Source: Moraxellaceae bacterium UBA2031
GTDB lineage: Bacteria; Pseudomonadota; Gammaproteobacteria; Pseudomonadales; Moraxellaceae
Direction: 5' to 3'
DNA length: 7,190 bases
NCBI GenBank assembly: GCA_002333145.1
Contig: DDBN01000024.1
Location: 6,431 to 13,620 of the forward strand
Made by a program: the position numbers and the translations under genes. Of the stretch, positions 1 to 5,791 are shown piece after piece; the first letter of the stretch is position 1; each line of letters starts with the position of its first letter. The notes under the pieces are model-generated. The model was not told the origin of the DNA. It ran no database searches and worked only from the letters and a program-made list of their open reading frames with translations.

Positions 1-150
1 CTTCATGTGGGCATTTTTGAATCGCTAGAAAAGATCAGCCTGCTCTGGAAGTGTGACCGCCATTTCGTACCCACGATGGATGACGAAAAACGCGACTCGC
101 TTTACAAGGGTTGGCTGGATGCGGTGAGGCGAGTGGCCAGCGCAGGTTGA
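1..150 (+). CDS. glpK: Glycerol kinase, C-terminal end (partial)
   Basis: The reading frame is open from base 1 to a TGA at 148-150, giving 49 residues of the C-terminus of a longer protein whose start lies outside the window. The residues read LHVGIFESLEKISLLWKCDR, then HFVPTMDDEKRDSLYKGWLD, then AVRRVASAG. The pattern W-x-x-DR-x-F-x-P-x-(M/I)-(D/E)-x-x-x-R-x-x-L-Y-x-GW-x-x-AV-x-R is what I expect at the end of FGGY-family glycerol kinases, which phosphorylate glycerol to sn-glycerol 3-phosphate in the cytoplasm. The gene converges on argF, and a hairpin terminator follows 27 bases after its stop. Another FGGY carbohydrate kinase is possible because the catalytic domains are not visible; the GW-x-x-AV ending favours glycerol kinase. 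Confidence 0.75.
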   Translation, partial: LHVGIFESLEKISLLWKCDRHFVPTMDDEKRDSLYKGWLDAVRRVASAG

Positions 151-177
151 GTATTTAGATTTGTATTTTCTGTAAAT

Positions 178-205
178 AAAAAATGCCGTTAATACGGCAT
201 TTTTT
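178..205. terminator. Bidirectional intrinsic terminator between glpK and argF
   Basis: The arms AAAAAATGCCGT (178-189) and ACGGCATTTTTT (194-205) are perfect reverse complements around the loop TAAT (190-193). The core GCCGT/ACGGC stem is flanked by an A-run on the left and a T-run (200-206) on the right, so each transcript ends in a U-rich tail. It lies between the stop of the plus-strand kinase at 150 and the stop of minus-strand argF at 229, where a shared terminator for converging genes is expected. Nothing else is visible in the 151-228 gap. Confidence 0.85.
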
Positions 206-228
206 TATGGCAATTGGCGTTGATTTAT

Positions 229-1155
229 TTAGGCAGGTTTAACGCCGTTTGGCCCCACCACTAAGAACTCCAGCAAGGCCTTCTGTGCATGCAGACGATT
301 TTCGGCTTCGTCCCAAACGACCGAGCGCGGGTCGTCGAGCATGTCTTCGGATATTTCTTCGCCACGATGCGCTGGCAGGCAGTGCATAAAAACAGCATCT
401 GGTGCAGCAATATCCATCAGGCGGGGATTGATCTGGTACATGCTAAAGCGGCGCTTACGGACGCTCTGCTCGGACTCTTGGCCCATCGAGGTCCACACGT
501 CCGTTGCAATCAGGTGGCTGCCTTTTGCGGCATCGTCTGCTGTTTTTACCAGCTCTACGTTGCGGGCATATTTTTCCAATAGCTCGGGGTCGGGCTCAAA
601 GCCGTAAGGGCAGGCAATCTTGAGCTGAAAGTCGAACTGGTGCGCAGCATGAATGTACGAGTTGCACATATTGTTGCCATCGCCAATCCAGGCAAAGCTC
701 TTGCCCTGCAACGCGCCACGGTGCTCGATAAAGGTTTGCAAATCAGCCAGCAACTGACAGGGATGATGATCGTCTGTCAGTGCATTGATGACCGGTACTT
801 TCGAGTACTCTGCAAAACGCTCGATAATGTCGTGTGAGAACGTACGGATCATCACGATATCGACCATACGAGAAATCACGCGCGCCGAATCTTCAATCGG
901 CTCACCACGACCCAGTTGGGTATCGCGCGGCGACAGAAAAATCGCTGAGCCACCAAACTGCGCCATGCCGGCTTCAAATGACACCCGCGTACGGGTAGAT
1001 GACTTTTCAAAAATCATCCCCAGCACTTTGTTTTTCATTGGCTCGTAGATCACGCCATCTTGACGCATCTTTTTTAGTTCGATAGCGCGGTCGAGCACCT
1101 GCTGTAGCTCGGTTCGACTAAAATCGAGCAGCGTCAAAAAATGCCGCTTACTCAT
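229..1155 (-). CDS. argF: Ornithine carbamoyltransferase
   Basis: This cytoplasmic enzyme makes citrulline from ornithine and carbamoyl phosphate in arginine biosynthesis. The 308-residue product has the usual family length. The carbamoyl-phosphate loop STRTR is at residues 53-57, the HPCQ motif at 131-134, the ornithine-binding D-x-x-x-SMG segment at 219-225, and the catalytic HCLP motif at 258-261. The SMG and HCLP signatures separate it from aspartate carbamoyltransferase. The ATG at 1155 is preceded by AAGGAG seven bases upstream (plus-strand 1163-1168). It overlaps the argD stop as ATGA, so it is the distal gene of an argD-argF operon and probably translationally coupled. It ends 24 bases from the bidirectional terminator. 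Codon use is typical of a resident gene: reading the whole frame, I find no AGA or AGG codon and one ATA. Confidence 0.97.
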   Translation of the reverse strand: MSKRHFLTLLDFSRTELQQVLDRAIELKKMRQDGVIYEPMKNKVLGMIFEKSSTRTRVSFEAGMAQFGGSAIFLSPRDTQLGRGEPIEDSARVISRMVDIVMIRTFSHDIIERFAEYSKVPVINALTDDHHPCQLLADLQTFIEHRGALQGKSFAWIGDGNNMCNSYIHAAHQFDFQLKIACPYGFEPDPELLEKYARNVELVKTADDAAKGSHLIATDVWTSMGQESEQSVRKRRFSMYQINPRLMDIAAPDAVFMHCLPAHRGEEISEDMLDDPRSVVWDEAENRLHAQKALLEFLVVGPNGVKPA

Positions 1156-2339
1156 GCTGCGGCTCCTTCGGTGAGGAAGGTGCGCACGAGGGCGGAAATC
1201 TTCTCGACGAGCAAATCAGCTTCTTCTGCTGAAATAATCAGCGGCGGCAGCAAGCGAATACGGTTTTCGGCGCTAACGATGAGCAGCACGCCAGCATCAC
1301 GGCCACGCGCCACCAGTTCGCCACACGGCTTGGGAAGAACGACACCCAGCATCAACCCGGCACCTTCTACATAAACGCCCAAGTCACCCAAATTTTTCAG
1401 GAAACCGGCAGTGATGCGCTCGCCCATGACGCGCGCATTGTCGATGGGGCCTTTTTGCAGTTCTTGCACCGTGGTCAGTGCGGCGCGACAACCCAGCGGC
1501 GTGCCGCCATAGGTGCTGCCATGATTGCCCGGGCCAAACAGATTGTCGGCCTTGCCGTGTACCAGGCAGGCACCGATAGGAAAGCCGTTGCCCAAGCCTT
1601 TAGCCGTGGTGACCACATCGGGCATGATGTTGGTGTGCTGGTAAGCAAAGTATTTGCCGGTACGGCCGTTGCCAGTTTGGATTTCATCCAGCATCAGCAG
1701 CCAGTCGTGCTTGTCGCACACAGCCCGCAGTTGCTCCAGATAGCCAAAACCATTCTTGGCCATACGCACGCCACTTTCGCCTTGAATAGGTTCGACAAGG
1801 ATGGCGACGATATTAGGGTTCTCGGCCGCTACTTTTTCGATAGCCGCAATGTCGTCATACGGCACGCGCACAAAGCCTTGCACCAGTGGCCCAAAGCCAT
1901 CTTGGACCTTAGTGTTACCAGTGGCCGTCAGCGTGGCCAGCGTACGGCCATGGAAGGAGTTCTCCATGACGATAATGGTCGGCAGATCGACATGTTTGTG
2001 CTTGTGGCCATACATACGTGCCAACTTAATGGCAGCTTCATTGGCCTCGGCACCCGAGTTACCAAAAAAGGCCAAGTCCATGCCCGAGACCTTGGTGAGC
2101 TCGGCTCCCAAGGCTTCCTGCAGTGGTACCTGAAATAGGTTAGAGGTATGCACCAGCGTGCGCGCCTGATCAGCAATGGCCTCAGCCACGACCGGATTGG
2201 CATGCCCTAAACCACAGACGGCAATCCCGGCGGTGGTGTCGAGGTAGCGTCGTCCCTCAGTGTCGTAAAGCCAAACACCTTCACCACGGGAAAAAGCCAC
2301 CGGCTGCCGGGCATAAGTCGGCATGAGCATGCTGGTCAT
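1152..2339 (-). CDS. argD: Acetylornithine aminotransferase
   Basis: This class III PLP-dependent aminotransferase interconverts N-acetylglutamate semialdehyde and N-acetylornithine, with glutamate as amino donor; many members also act on succinyldiaminopimelate. From the ATG at 2339 the protein has 395 residues, close to the family norm. Visible motifs are the phosphate-binding GNSGAEAN (93-100), VEPIQGE (182-188), LDEIQTG-x-GRTG (217-228, with the PLP-ring Asp218), the Schiff-base lysine K247 in TTAKGLGNGFPIGA, and GNHGSTYGGTPL (271-282). The frame stays open upstream to an ATG at 2435. The extra 32 residues (including FLHCFYIVFIRFSRLPP) do not resemble the family and come from AT-rich DNA that contains a candidate promoter, so I place the start at 2339, which has a modest AGG ten bases upstream. 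The ATG at 2330 or 2324 is also possible. It is the promoter-proximal gene of the pair with argF. Confidence 0.95.
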   Translation of the reverse strand: MTSMLMPTYARQPVAFSRGEGVWLYDTEGRRYLDTTAGIAVCGLGHANPVVAEAIADQARTLVHTSNLFQVPLQEALGAELTKVSGMDLAFFGNSGAEANEAAIKLARMYGHKHKHVDLPTIIVMENSFHGRTLATLTATGNTKVQDGFGPLVQGFVRVPYDDIAAIEKVAAENPNIVAILVEPIQGESGVRMAKNGFGYLEQLRAVCDKHDWLLMLDEIQTGNGRTGKYFAYQHTNIMPDVVTTAKGLGNGFPIGACLVHGKADNLFGPGNHGSTYGGTPLGCRAALTTVQELQKGPIDNARVMGERITAGFLKNLGDLGVYVEGAGLMLGVVLPKPCGELVARGRDAGVLLIVSAENRIRLLPPLIISAEEADLLVEKISALVRTFLTEGAAA

Positions 2340-2358
2340 AGGGGGTAACCTGCTGAAT

Positions 2359-2387
2359 CTAATAAAAACAATATAAAAGCAATGCAA
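2359..2387 (-). promoter_or_regulatory. Candidate sigma-70 promoter for argDF
   Basis: Read on the minus strand, TTGCAT (2387-2382) and TATTAG (2364-2359) are separated by 17 bases in an AT-rich patch directly upstream of the argD start at 2339. The -35 matches consensus at three of six positions and the -10 at four of six. The match is weak, but position and spacing are right. Transcription would begin near 2352 with a very short leader, which would exclude the longer argD frame starting at 2435. No clear ArgR operator was seen. Confidence 0.3.
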
Positions 2388-2470
2388 AAAAGGCAGTCGG
2401 GCTGCCAGACCCTGATGGTAGCCGGAATGAGGCATTGGAGCAATTTGAAGGCATCAACAGGCGGTAGCAG

Positions 2471-2499
2471 TCGCCAATACCCGACTAAATTGGTAAAAT
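2471..2499 (+). promoter_or_regulatory. Candidate sigma-70 promoter for grxD
   Basis: TCGCCA (2471-2476, four of six to TTGACA) and TAAAAT (2494-2499, five of six to TATAAT) are separated by exactly 17 bases. Transcription would start near 2506, about 27 bases before the grxD ATG, leaving room for the AGG at 2520-2522 as ribosome binding site. The argDF promoter candidate lies about 85 bases to the left on the other strand. Apart from these two elements, nothing distinctive is visible in the 2340-2532 gap. Confidence 0.5.
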
Positions 2500-2532
2500 A
2501 TTATTTATCGTTCCCCGTTAGGTAGTGTCCCC

Positions 2533-2859
2533 ATGGATATTGAAACCCTCATCAAGCAACAAATCGCCCAAAACTCCGTCATTCTTTACATGAAAGGGAC
2601 ACCTCAGTTCCCTCAGTGTGGCTTTTCGGCGCGTTCCGTTGAAGCCCTGACCCAGATTGGCGAGCCATTTGCTTACGTGAATATCCTCGAGAATCCAGAA
2701 ATCCGCTCCACGCTGCCCAAGATTGCCAACTGGCCTACTTTTCCCCAGTTGTGGGTAAAGGGCGAGCTGATCGGCGGCTGCGACATCATCATGGAAATGA
2801 TGCAAAAGGGTGAGCTGGCCCCGTTGGTCAGAGAAGCAGCCGTCAAGAAAGAGGTATGA
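2533..2859 (+). CDS. grxD: Monothiol glutaredoxin, Grx4/GrxD family
   Basis: This is a 108-residue single-domain CGFS-type glutaredoxin. The family binds a [2Fe-2S] cluster bridged with glutathione, often together with BolA proteins, and delivers or stores iron-sulfur clusters in the cytoplasm instead of acting as a classical thiol reductase. The active-site CGFS is at residues 29-32 with Cys29 as ligand. KGTP at 21-24 supplies the conserved lysine, WPTFPQLWVKGELIGG (67-82) holds the cis-Pro TFPQ glutathione-binding loop, and CD follows at 83-84. Its length equals that of typical bacterial GrxD, so it is complete. The ATG at 2533 has AGG ten bases upstream. It appears monocistronic: its own promoter candidate lies upstream and a strong terminator begins 47 bases after the stop. 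Confidence 0.95.
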   Translation: MDIETLIKQQIAQNSVILYMKGTPQFPQCGFSARSVEALTQIGEPFAYVNILENPEIRSTLPKIANWPTFPQLWVKGELIGGCDIIMEMMQKGELAPLVREAAVKKEV

Positions 2860-2906
2860 TCTTCTGATCTTGCCCGATGAGTGCAGGGGCATGCCCACTC
2901 ACTCTG

Positions 2907-2933
2907 AAAAGCCCGGCCCTGTGCCGGGCTTTT
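2907..2933 (+). terminator. Intrinsic terminator of grxD
   Basis: AAAAGCCCGGC (2907-2917) and GCCGGGCTTTT (2923-2933) form a perfect 11-base-pair stem, including a seven-base GC core, around the loop CCTGT (2918-2922). A T-run closes the 3' arm and more T-rich sequence follows. It lies 47 bases after the grxD stop and 109 bases before the response regulator start, so it isolates grxD from the downstream locus. The A-run on the 5' side could give some function in the reverse direction, but no minus-strand gene reads into it. Confidence 0.9.
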
Positions 2934-2951
2934 GCATTTTCAGCATTTTCA
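2934..2951. repeat. Tandem 9-bp direct repeat GCATTTTCA x2
   Basis: GCATTTTCA occurs at 2934-2942 and again immediately at 2943-2951, followed by a further G. The repeat starts right after the grxD terminator and lies about 90 bases upstream of the response regulator ATG. OmpR-family regulators bind tandem half-sites, so an operator is conceivable, but a 9-base period is shorter than the usual 10-11. Nothing else in 2952-3042 stands out: no convincing -35/-10 pair was found, so the promoter of the two-component system is unassigned. Confidence 0.35.
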
Positions 2952-3042
2952 GTGCCGCCTCGACAGCACGGGACTCGGGGGATTACGCTTCTCCAACATC
3001 TGCTGCGTTATCCTATCGGTGACCTGTTCGGGATACTCCCTG

Positions 3043-3720
3043 ATGCACATTCTGCTTGTCGAAGATCATGCTGACTTAGCGGCCAACCTAGGCGAGTTCC
3101 TAGAGAGTCGAGGGGAAACGGTCGACTATGCGGCGGACGGGCTGACCGGCTTGCATTTAGCCTGTACGAATCGCTATGACGCGGTGGTGCTCGATGTCGG
3201 CCTTCCTGTACTGGATGGCGTGACGCTCTGTCGTCGACTACGCACCGAAGGAACCTATCCTGTTCCTATCATTATGCTGACGGCCCGAGACACCGAGGAC
3301 GACAAGCTAAAGGGATTTGCATCCGGTGCGGATGACTATCTGACTAAGCCATTTTCTTTGCCTGAGCTGCATGCCCGGTTGCAGGCAATGGCCCGCCGTG
3401 CAAAAGGCTTTGCGCATACCTTGCAGGTGGCTGATCTGGTGTTTGATACGCGCACTCAAGTCATTCGACGAGGGGAGAGACGGCTTATCCTGCGCCCAGT
3501 AGAGGTGCGCTTACTGGATATTTTAATGCGGTCAGCACCTGCGCTAGTACAGCGGCAAGAAGTGGTGCGACAACTCTGGGGTGATTCCCCGCCCGGTAGT
3601 GATGCGGCACTGCGTGGCCACATTCATGCACTGCGCAGCGCCATTGATATCGAAGGGGAAGCAGTGCTGCTGCACACGGTTCATGGTGTTGGGTACCGCT
3701 TGGGGTATGACGATGCCTAA
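3043..3720 (+). CDS. OmpR/PhoB-family response regulator
   Basis: This 225-residue DNA-binding response regulator is presumably phosphorylated by the adjacent kinase. The receiver domain occupies about residues 1-115, with acidic residues E7/D8, phospho-acceptor D51 (VVLDVGLPVLDG), T80 (IIMLTARD) and K102-P103 (YLTKPF). A winged-helix trans_reg_C domain fills about 127-220 and ends in the typical VHGVGYRL. The frame is open upstream to 2932, but the receiver domain starts exactly at the ATG at 3043 (MHILLVEDH) and the upstream residues overlap the terminator region, so 3043 is chosen. The ribosome binding site is weak. Its end overlaps the kinase gene by 8 bases. Linkage to an EptA-type gene recalls PmrAB and ColRS systems; orthology to either cannot be settled by eye, so no symbol is given. 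Confidence 0.95.
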   Translation: MHILLVEDHADLAANLGEFLESRGETVDYAADGLTGLHLACTNRYDAVVLDVGLPVLDGVTLCRRLRTEGTYPVPIIMLTARDTEDDKLKGFASGADDYLTKPFSLPELHARLQAMARRAKGFAHTLQVADLVFDTRTQVIRRGERRLILRPVEVRLLDILMRSAPALVQRQEVVRQLWGDSPPGSDAALRGHIHALRSAIDIEGEAVLLHTVHGVGYRLGYDDA

Positions 3721-4990
3721 AATCAGTTTACGTGCCCGTTTCATTGCCGCTCATGTTATCAACGTGATTGTGTTGAGCATTACGTTTGGGCTGACGATCA
3801 GTTGGTTGATTGAGTCGTATGAGCAAGATGTGCTCTACAAACAAGTTCAAATCGGGCTGGATCAGTTTGCGGAAGCATGGGGCCGAGATCGGAGCATTCA
3901 GCCTCCCGATATTGCAGGCACACAGGTACTAATTGTCACTCCTGAAATGCTCCCAAGATTACGGCCCGGATTGCAAGCCTTGCCGCTAGGCATGCACGAT
4001 GATGTGTTGCTGGACGGCATTGAATACTTTGTCGGGCGCCGTGACGTTGACGACACTCGTTTATATCTGCTTCTGGACTCTGAATATATCGAGGTTATGG
4101 AAGAGCGCATGCAGCATTACGCCCTCATGGGCATGCTGGTGGCAATCTTCATTGCGACGTTAGTGGCAATATGGCTATCAAACCAAGTACTTAAGCCGAT
4201 TACGGCATTGTCAAAATGGGTTCATACTCTTGATCCGGGCCGGCCACACCAGTCATTTGATAGTCATTTTGGTGATGATGCGCTTGATAAAATGGCACTC
4301 ACTATTGATGCCTACGCTGATCGAATTGACCAGTTTATTGCCCGAGAAAAATCCTTTACGGAGGATGTTAGTCATGAGTTACGCACGCCAATTGCAGTAG
4401 CCCGTAGTACGGTAACGTTGTTGCTTGAAGATGCCTCTTTGACGGGAAGTACACGCCAGCGTGTGGAGCGCATGGATCGTGCCGTGCGCCAGATGCAAGA
4501 GCTTGTTGAAGCCGTGCTGTTCCTTGCCCGTGAGGATGGGGGAGGGGGCAATATTCCTATTTATTTACATGAGTTATTACTGGAAGTGGTTGAGTCCAGG
4601 GCGGATGCCGCGGCGGCGGCAAGGGTTACTATAACGACAGAAGCCATGATCGAGCAGCAGGTGCAGGCTCACCCCGGTGTAATCATTTCTATCATCGGCA
4701 ATTTGCTCGATAACGCTATTCGCCACGGTGGTGCGGGTGTCGTGACAGTGTCACTGCAGCAAGGCCAGCTTTTCATTGATGATGAAGGACCGGGCATTCC
4801 AGACGAAAAATTACCACTTCTGATGGACAGAGGAGCGCGTGGGGTCGGCAGTAAAGGCAATGGCTTGGGCCTGCATATTGTTCGTAGCTTGTGTGAGCGA
4901 CAGGGCTGGACAATGACTATTTCTACTAGACCTCAGGGCGGCACCAGTATCCAGCTTTGCTTTCCAGCAACAAATCTTACGGTTCTCTAA
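3713..4990 (+). CDS. HAMP/HisKA sensor histidine kinase
   Basis: This 425-residue inner-membrane kinase is the partner of the preceding regulator. A first membrane helix at about 11-33 and a second at about 137-156 enclose a periplasmic sensor region of roughly 100 residues that I do not recognise. HAMP follows (about 157-210, with the N-x-x-LKPI entry). The HisKA box FTEDVSHELRTPI puts the phospho-accepting His at 221. The ATPase N-box is N330-x-x-x-N334 in SIIGNLLDNAIRHGG, the G1 box DDEGPGI is at 356-362, and the G2 box GNGLGLHIV is at 382-390, so the catalytic core is intact. The ATG at 3713 is preferred over 3707 because GGGG at 3702-3705 has workable spacing only to 3713. The start overlaps the regulator stop, implying coupled translation. 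The signal is unknown; acidic segments in the periplasmic part (for example HDD near 95-97, RRDVDD near 109-114) could bind cations or cationic peptides, which is speculation. Confidence 0.95.
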   Translation: MPKISLRARFIAAHVINVIVLSITFGLTISWLIESYEQDVLYKQVQIGLDQFAEAWGRDRSIQPPDIAGTQVLIVTPEMLPRLRPGLQALPLGMHDDVLLDGIEYFVGRRDVDDTRLYLLLDSEYIEVMEERMQHYALMGMLVAIFIATLVAIWLSNQVLKPITALSKWVHTLDPGRPHQSFDSHFGDDALDKMALTIDAYADRIDQFIAREKSFTEDVSHELRTPIAVARSTVTLLLEDASLTGSTRQRVERMDRAVRQMQELVEAVLFLAREDGGGGNIPIYLHELLLEVVESRADAAAAARVTITTEAMIEQQVQAHPGVIISIIGNLLDNAIRHGGAGVVTVSLQQGQLFIDDEGPGIPDEKLPLLMDRGARGVGSKGNGLGLHIVRSLCERQGWTMTISTRPQGGTSIQLCFPATNLTVL

Positions 4991-5012
4991 CGCGCTTCAA
5001 ACGTCTCGAAAA

Positions 5013-5080
5013 CGCTCTCCTCTTTATTCTTCAGCTAAATGCATCGGCCTCATCAGAGGCATTGCCTTAGCTGGAGAGTG
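5013..5080 (+). promoter_or_regulatory. Possible RNA structure sequestering the methyltransferase ribosome binding site
   Basis: The Shine-Dalgarno stretch GGAGAGTG (5073-5080) can pair with CGCTCTCC (5013-5020): seven Watson-Crick pairs and one G-U. Between the arms, CAGCTAA (5032-5038) is the exact reverse complement of TTAGCTG (5067-5073), and GCCTC (5047-5051) pairs with GAGGC (5056-5060) around the loop ATCA. Base 5073 is shared, so the outer 8-bp helix and the last pair of the 7-bp stem compete for one base but could otherwise stack. The whole 4991-5083 gap is otherwise featureless, with no clear promoter. Masking of the ribosome binding site, and through the ATGA overlap of eptA translation too, is an inference from complementarity. 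An alternative is a processing or pausing hairpin. Confidence 0.4.
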
Positions 5081-5083
5081 ATT

Positions 5084-5791
5084 ATGCAAGAAAAAATCGG
5101 TGCCATCCTGTTTCGTTGGCGCAACCTTTTATTCCCTATCATTTTCATCCTTCTTTTTACTATTTCTCCTGCATCTATTTGGCATGATGCCACCATAGAT
5201 GCGCATTTTTTTTGGGCTGGGCTGGCGGTGGCGTTGTGTGGCGTAGTTGTCCGTTTATTAGTAGCCAGTACGTACTACGTTAAGCGAGCCGGTCGAGATG
5301 GCAGTGTGCATGCAGATACTCTGTATGTAGGAGGGCCGTTTGCACTGACACGCAATCCACTTTATGTCGGTAATGTATTGATCGCTTCGGGCTTTCTTAT
5401 TCTGCTCGGCAATCCTGTTGTGATTATGAGTGGTGTGCTGATCACCATTCTGGCGTATCAGAGCATCATTGCAACTGAAGAGCGTTACCTGAAAACGCGG
5501 TTTGGTGAGCAGTATGATAATTACCAAAAAATAGTTCCCCGTTGGATTCCTACTCTTTCTCGCTGGAAAATCGCTTATCTGAATATTGGATTTTGTTGGC
5601 GCCGCGCACTTGCCATGGAGTATTCGACTGCGGGGGCTGTTGTAGCCGGTTCGATTATTATGGCGATACGGCTCGATATTACGTCCGGTATTCAGGTGCC
5701 ACCCGTACTTTGGGTATTGCTGGCGGTGACTATAGCCACCATTGCGTATGTACGGAATTTCAAGAAGGCTGGCCGGTTACAGACACAATGA
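5084..5791 (+). CDS. ICMT/PEMT-type integral membrane methyltransferase
   Basis: This 235-residue multi-spanning protein belongs to the SAM-dependent membrane methyltransferases related to isoprenylcysteine carboxyl methyltransferase (Ste14) and phospholipid methyltransferase. Hydrophobic segments lie at about 15-30, 42-62, 96-128 (probably two helices), 183-197 and 206-223. The family's C-terminal signature is present: GGPFALTRNPLYVGN (83-97, usual form GP-x-x-x-x-RHP-x-Y-x-G), the paired glutamates E132-E133, FG-x-x-Y-x-x-Y (140-147) and VPRWIP (151-156). The usual His of RHP is Asn91 here. The ATG at 5084 has GGAGAG five bases upstream; an earlier in-frame ATG at 5039 lies inside the hairpin and lacks a ribosome site. 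Bacteria without prenylated proteins use such enzymes on other substrates; Leptospira LmtA, a Ste14-like member, methylates lipid A 1-phosphate. Placement directly before eptA suggests an envelope lipid as substrate, but the substrate is not determined by the sequence. Confidence 0.85.
   Translation: MQEKIGAILFRWRNLLFPIIFILLFTISPASIWHDATIDAHFFWAGLAVALCGVVVRLLVASTYYVKRAGRDGSVHADTLYVGGPFALTRNPLYVGNVLIASGFLILLGNPVVIMSGVLITILAYQSIIATEERYLKTRFGEQYDNYQKIVPRWIPTLSRWKIAYLNIGFCWRRALAMEYSTAGAVVAGSIIMAIRLDITSGIQVPPVLWVLLAVTIATIAYVRNFKKAGRLQTQ

Noticed and set aside
1455..2138. A long open plus-strand frame of 227 codons opposite argD
   Set aside because: It lies wholly antisense to argD, which has complete family motifs, and its translation shows no recognisable domain. 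It is a shadow frame.
2340..2532. Search for an ArgR operator or an RNA gene in the argD-grxD divergent region
   Set aside because: No clear pair of ARG-box half-sites, stable hairpin or tRNA-like fold was found; only weak promoter-like elements are visible.
2887..2896. Palindrome GGGCATGCCC between grxD and its terminator
   Set aside because: It is a single short 10-base palindrome with no spacing partner, no second copy and no nearby promoter, and is easily explained by chance.
2518..2898. Minus-strand frame of 126 codons opposite grxD
   Set aside because: It covers the well-supported grxD gene on the other strand and shows no family signature.
3707..3709. Earlier ATG for the histidine kinase
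   Set aside because: The GGGG at 3702-3705 is only one base from this ATG, too close for a ribosome site, whereas it has seven-base spacing to the ATG at 3713.
4538..4548. GGGGGAGGGGG tract inside the kinase gene, considered as a phase-variation site
   Set aside because: The runs are only five bases each, are interrupted, and encode an ordinary glycine linker; the frame is intact. The G/C-rich alanine run near 4606-4621 is likewise short.
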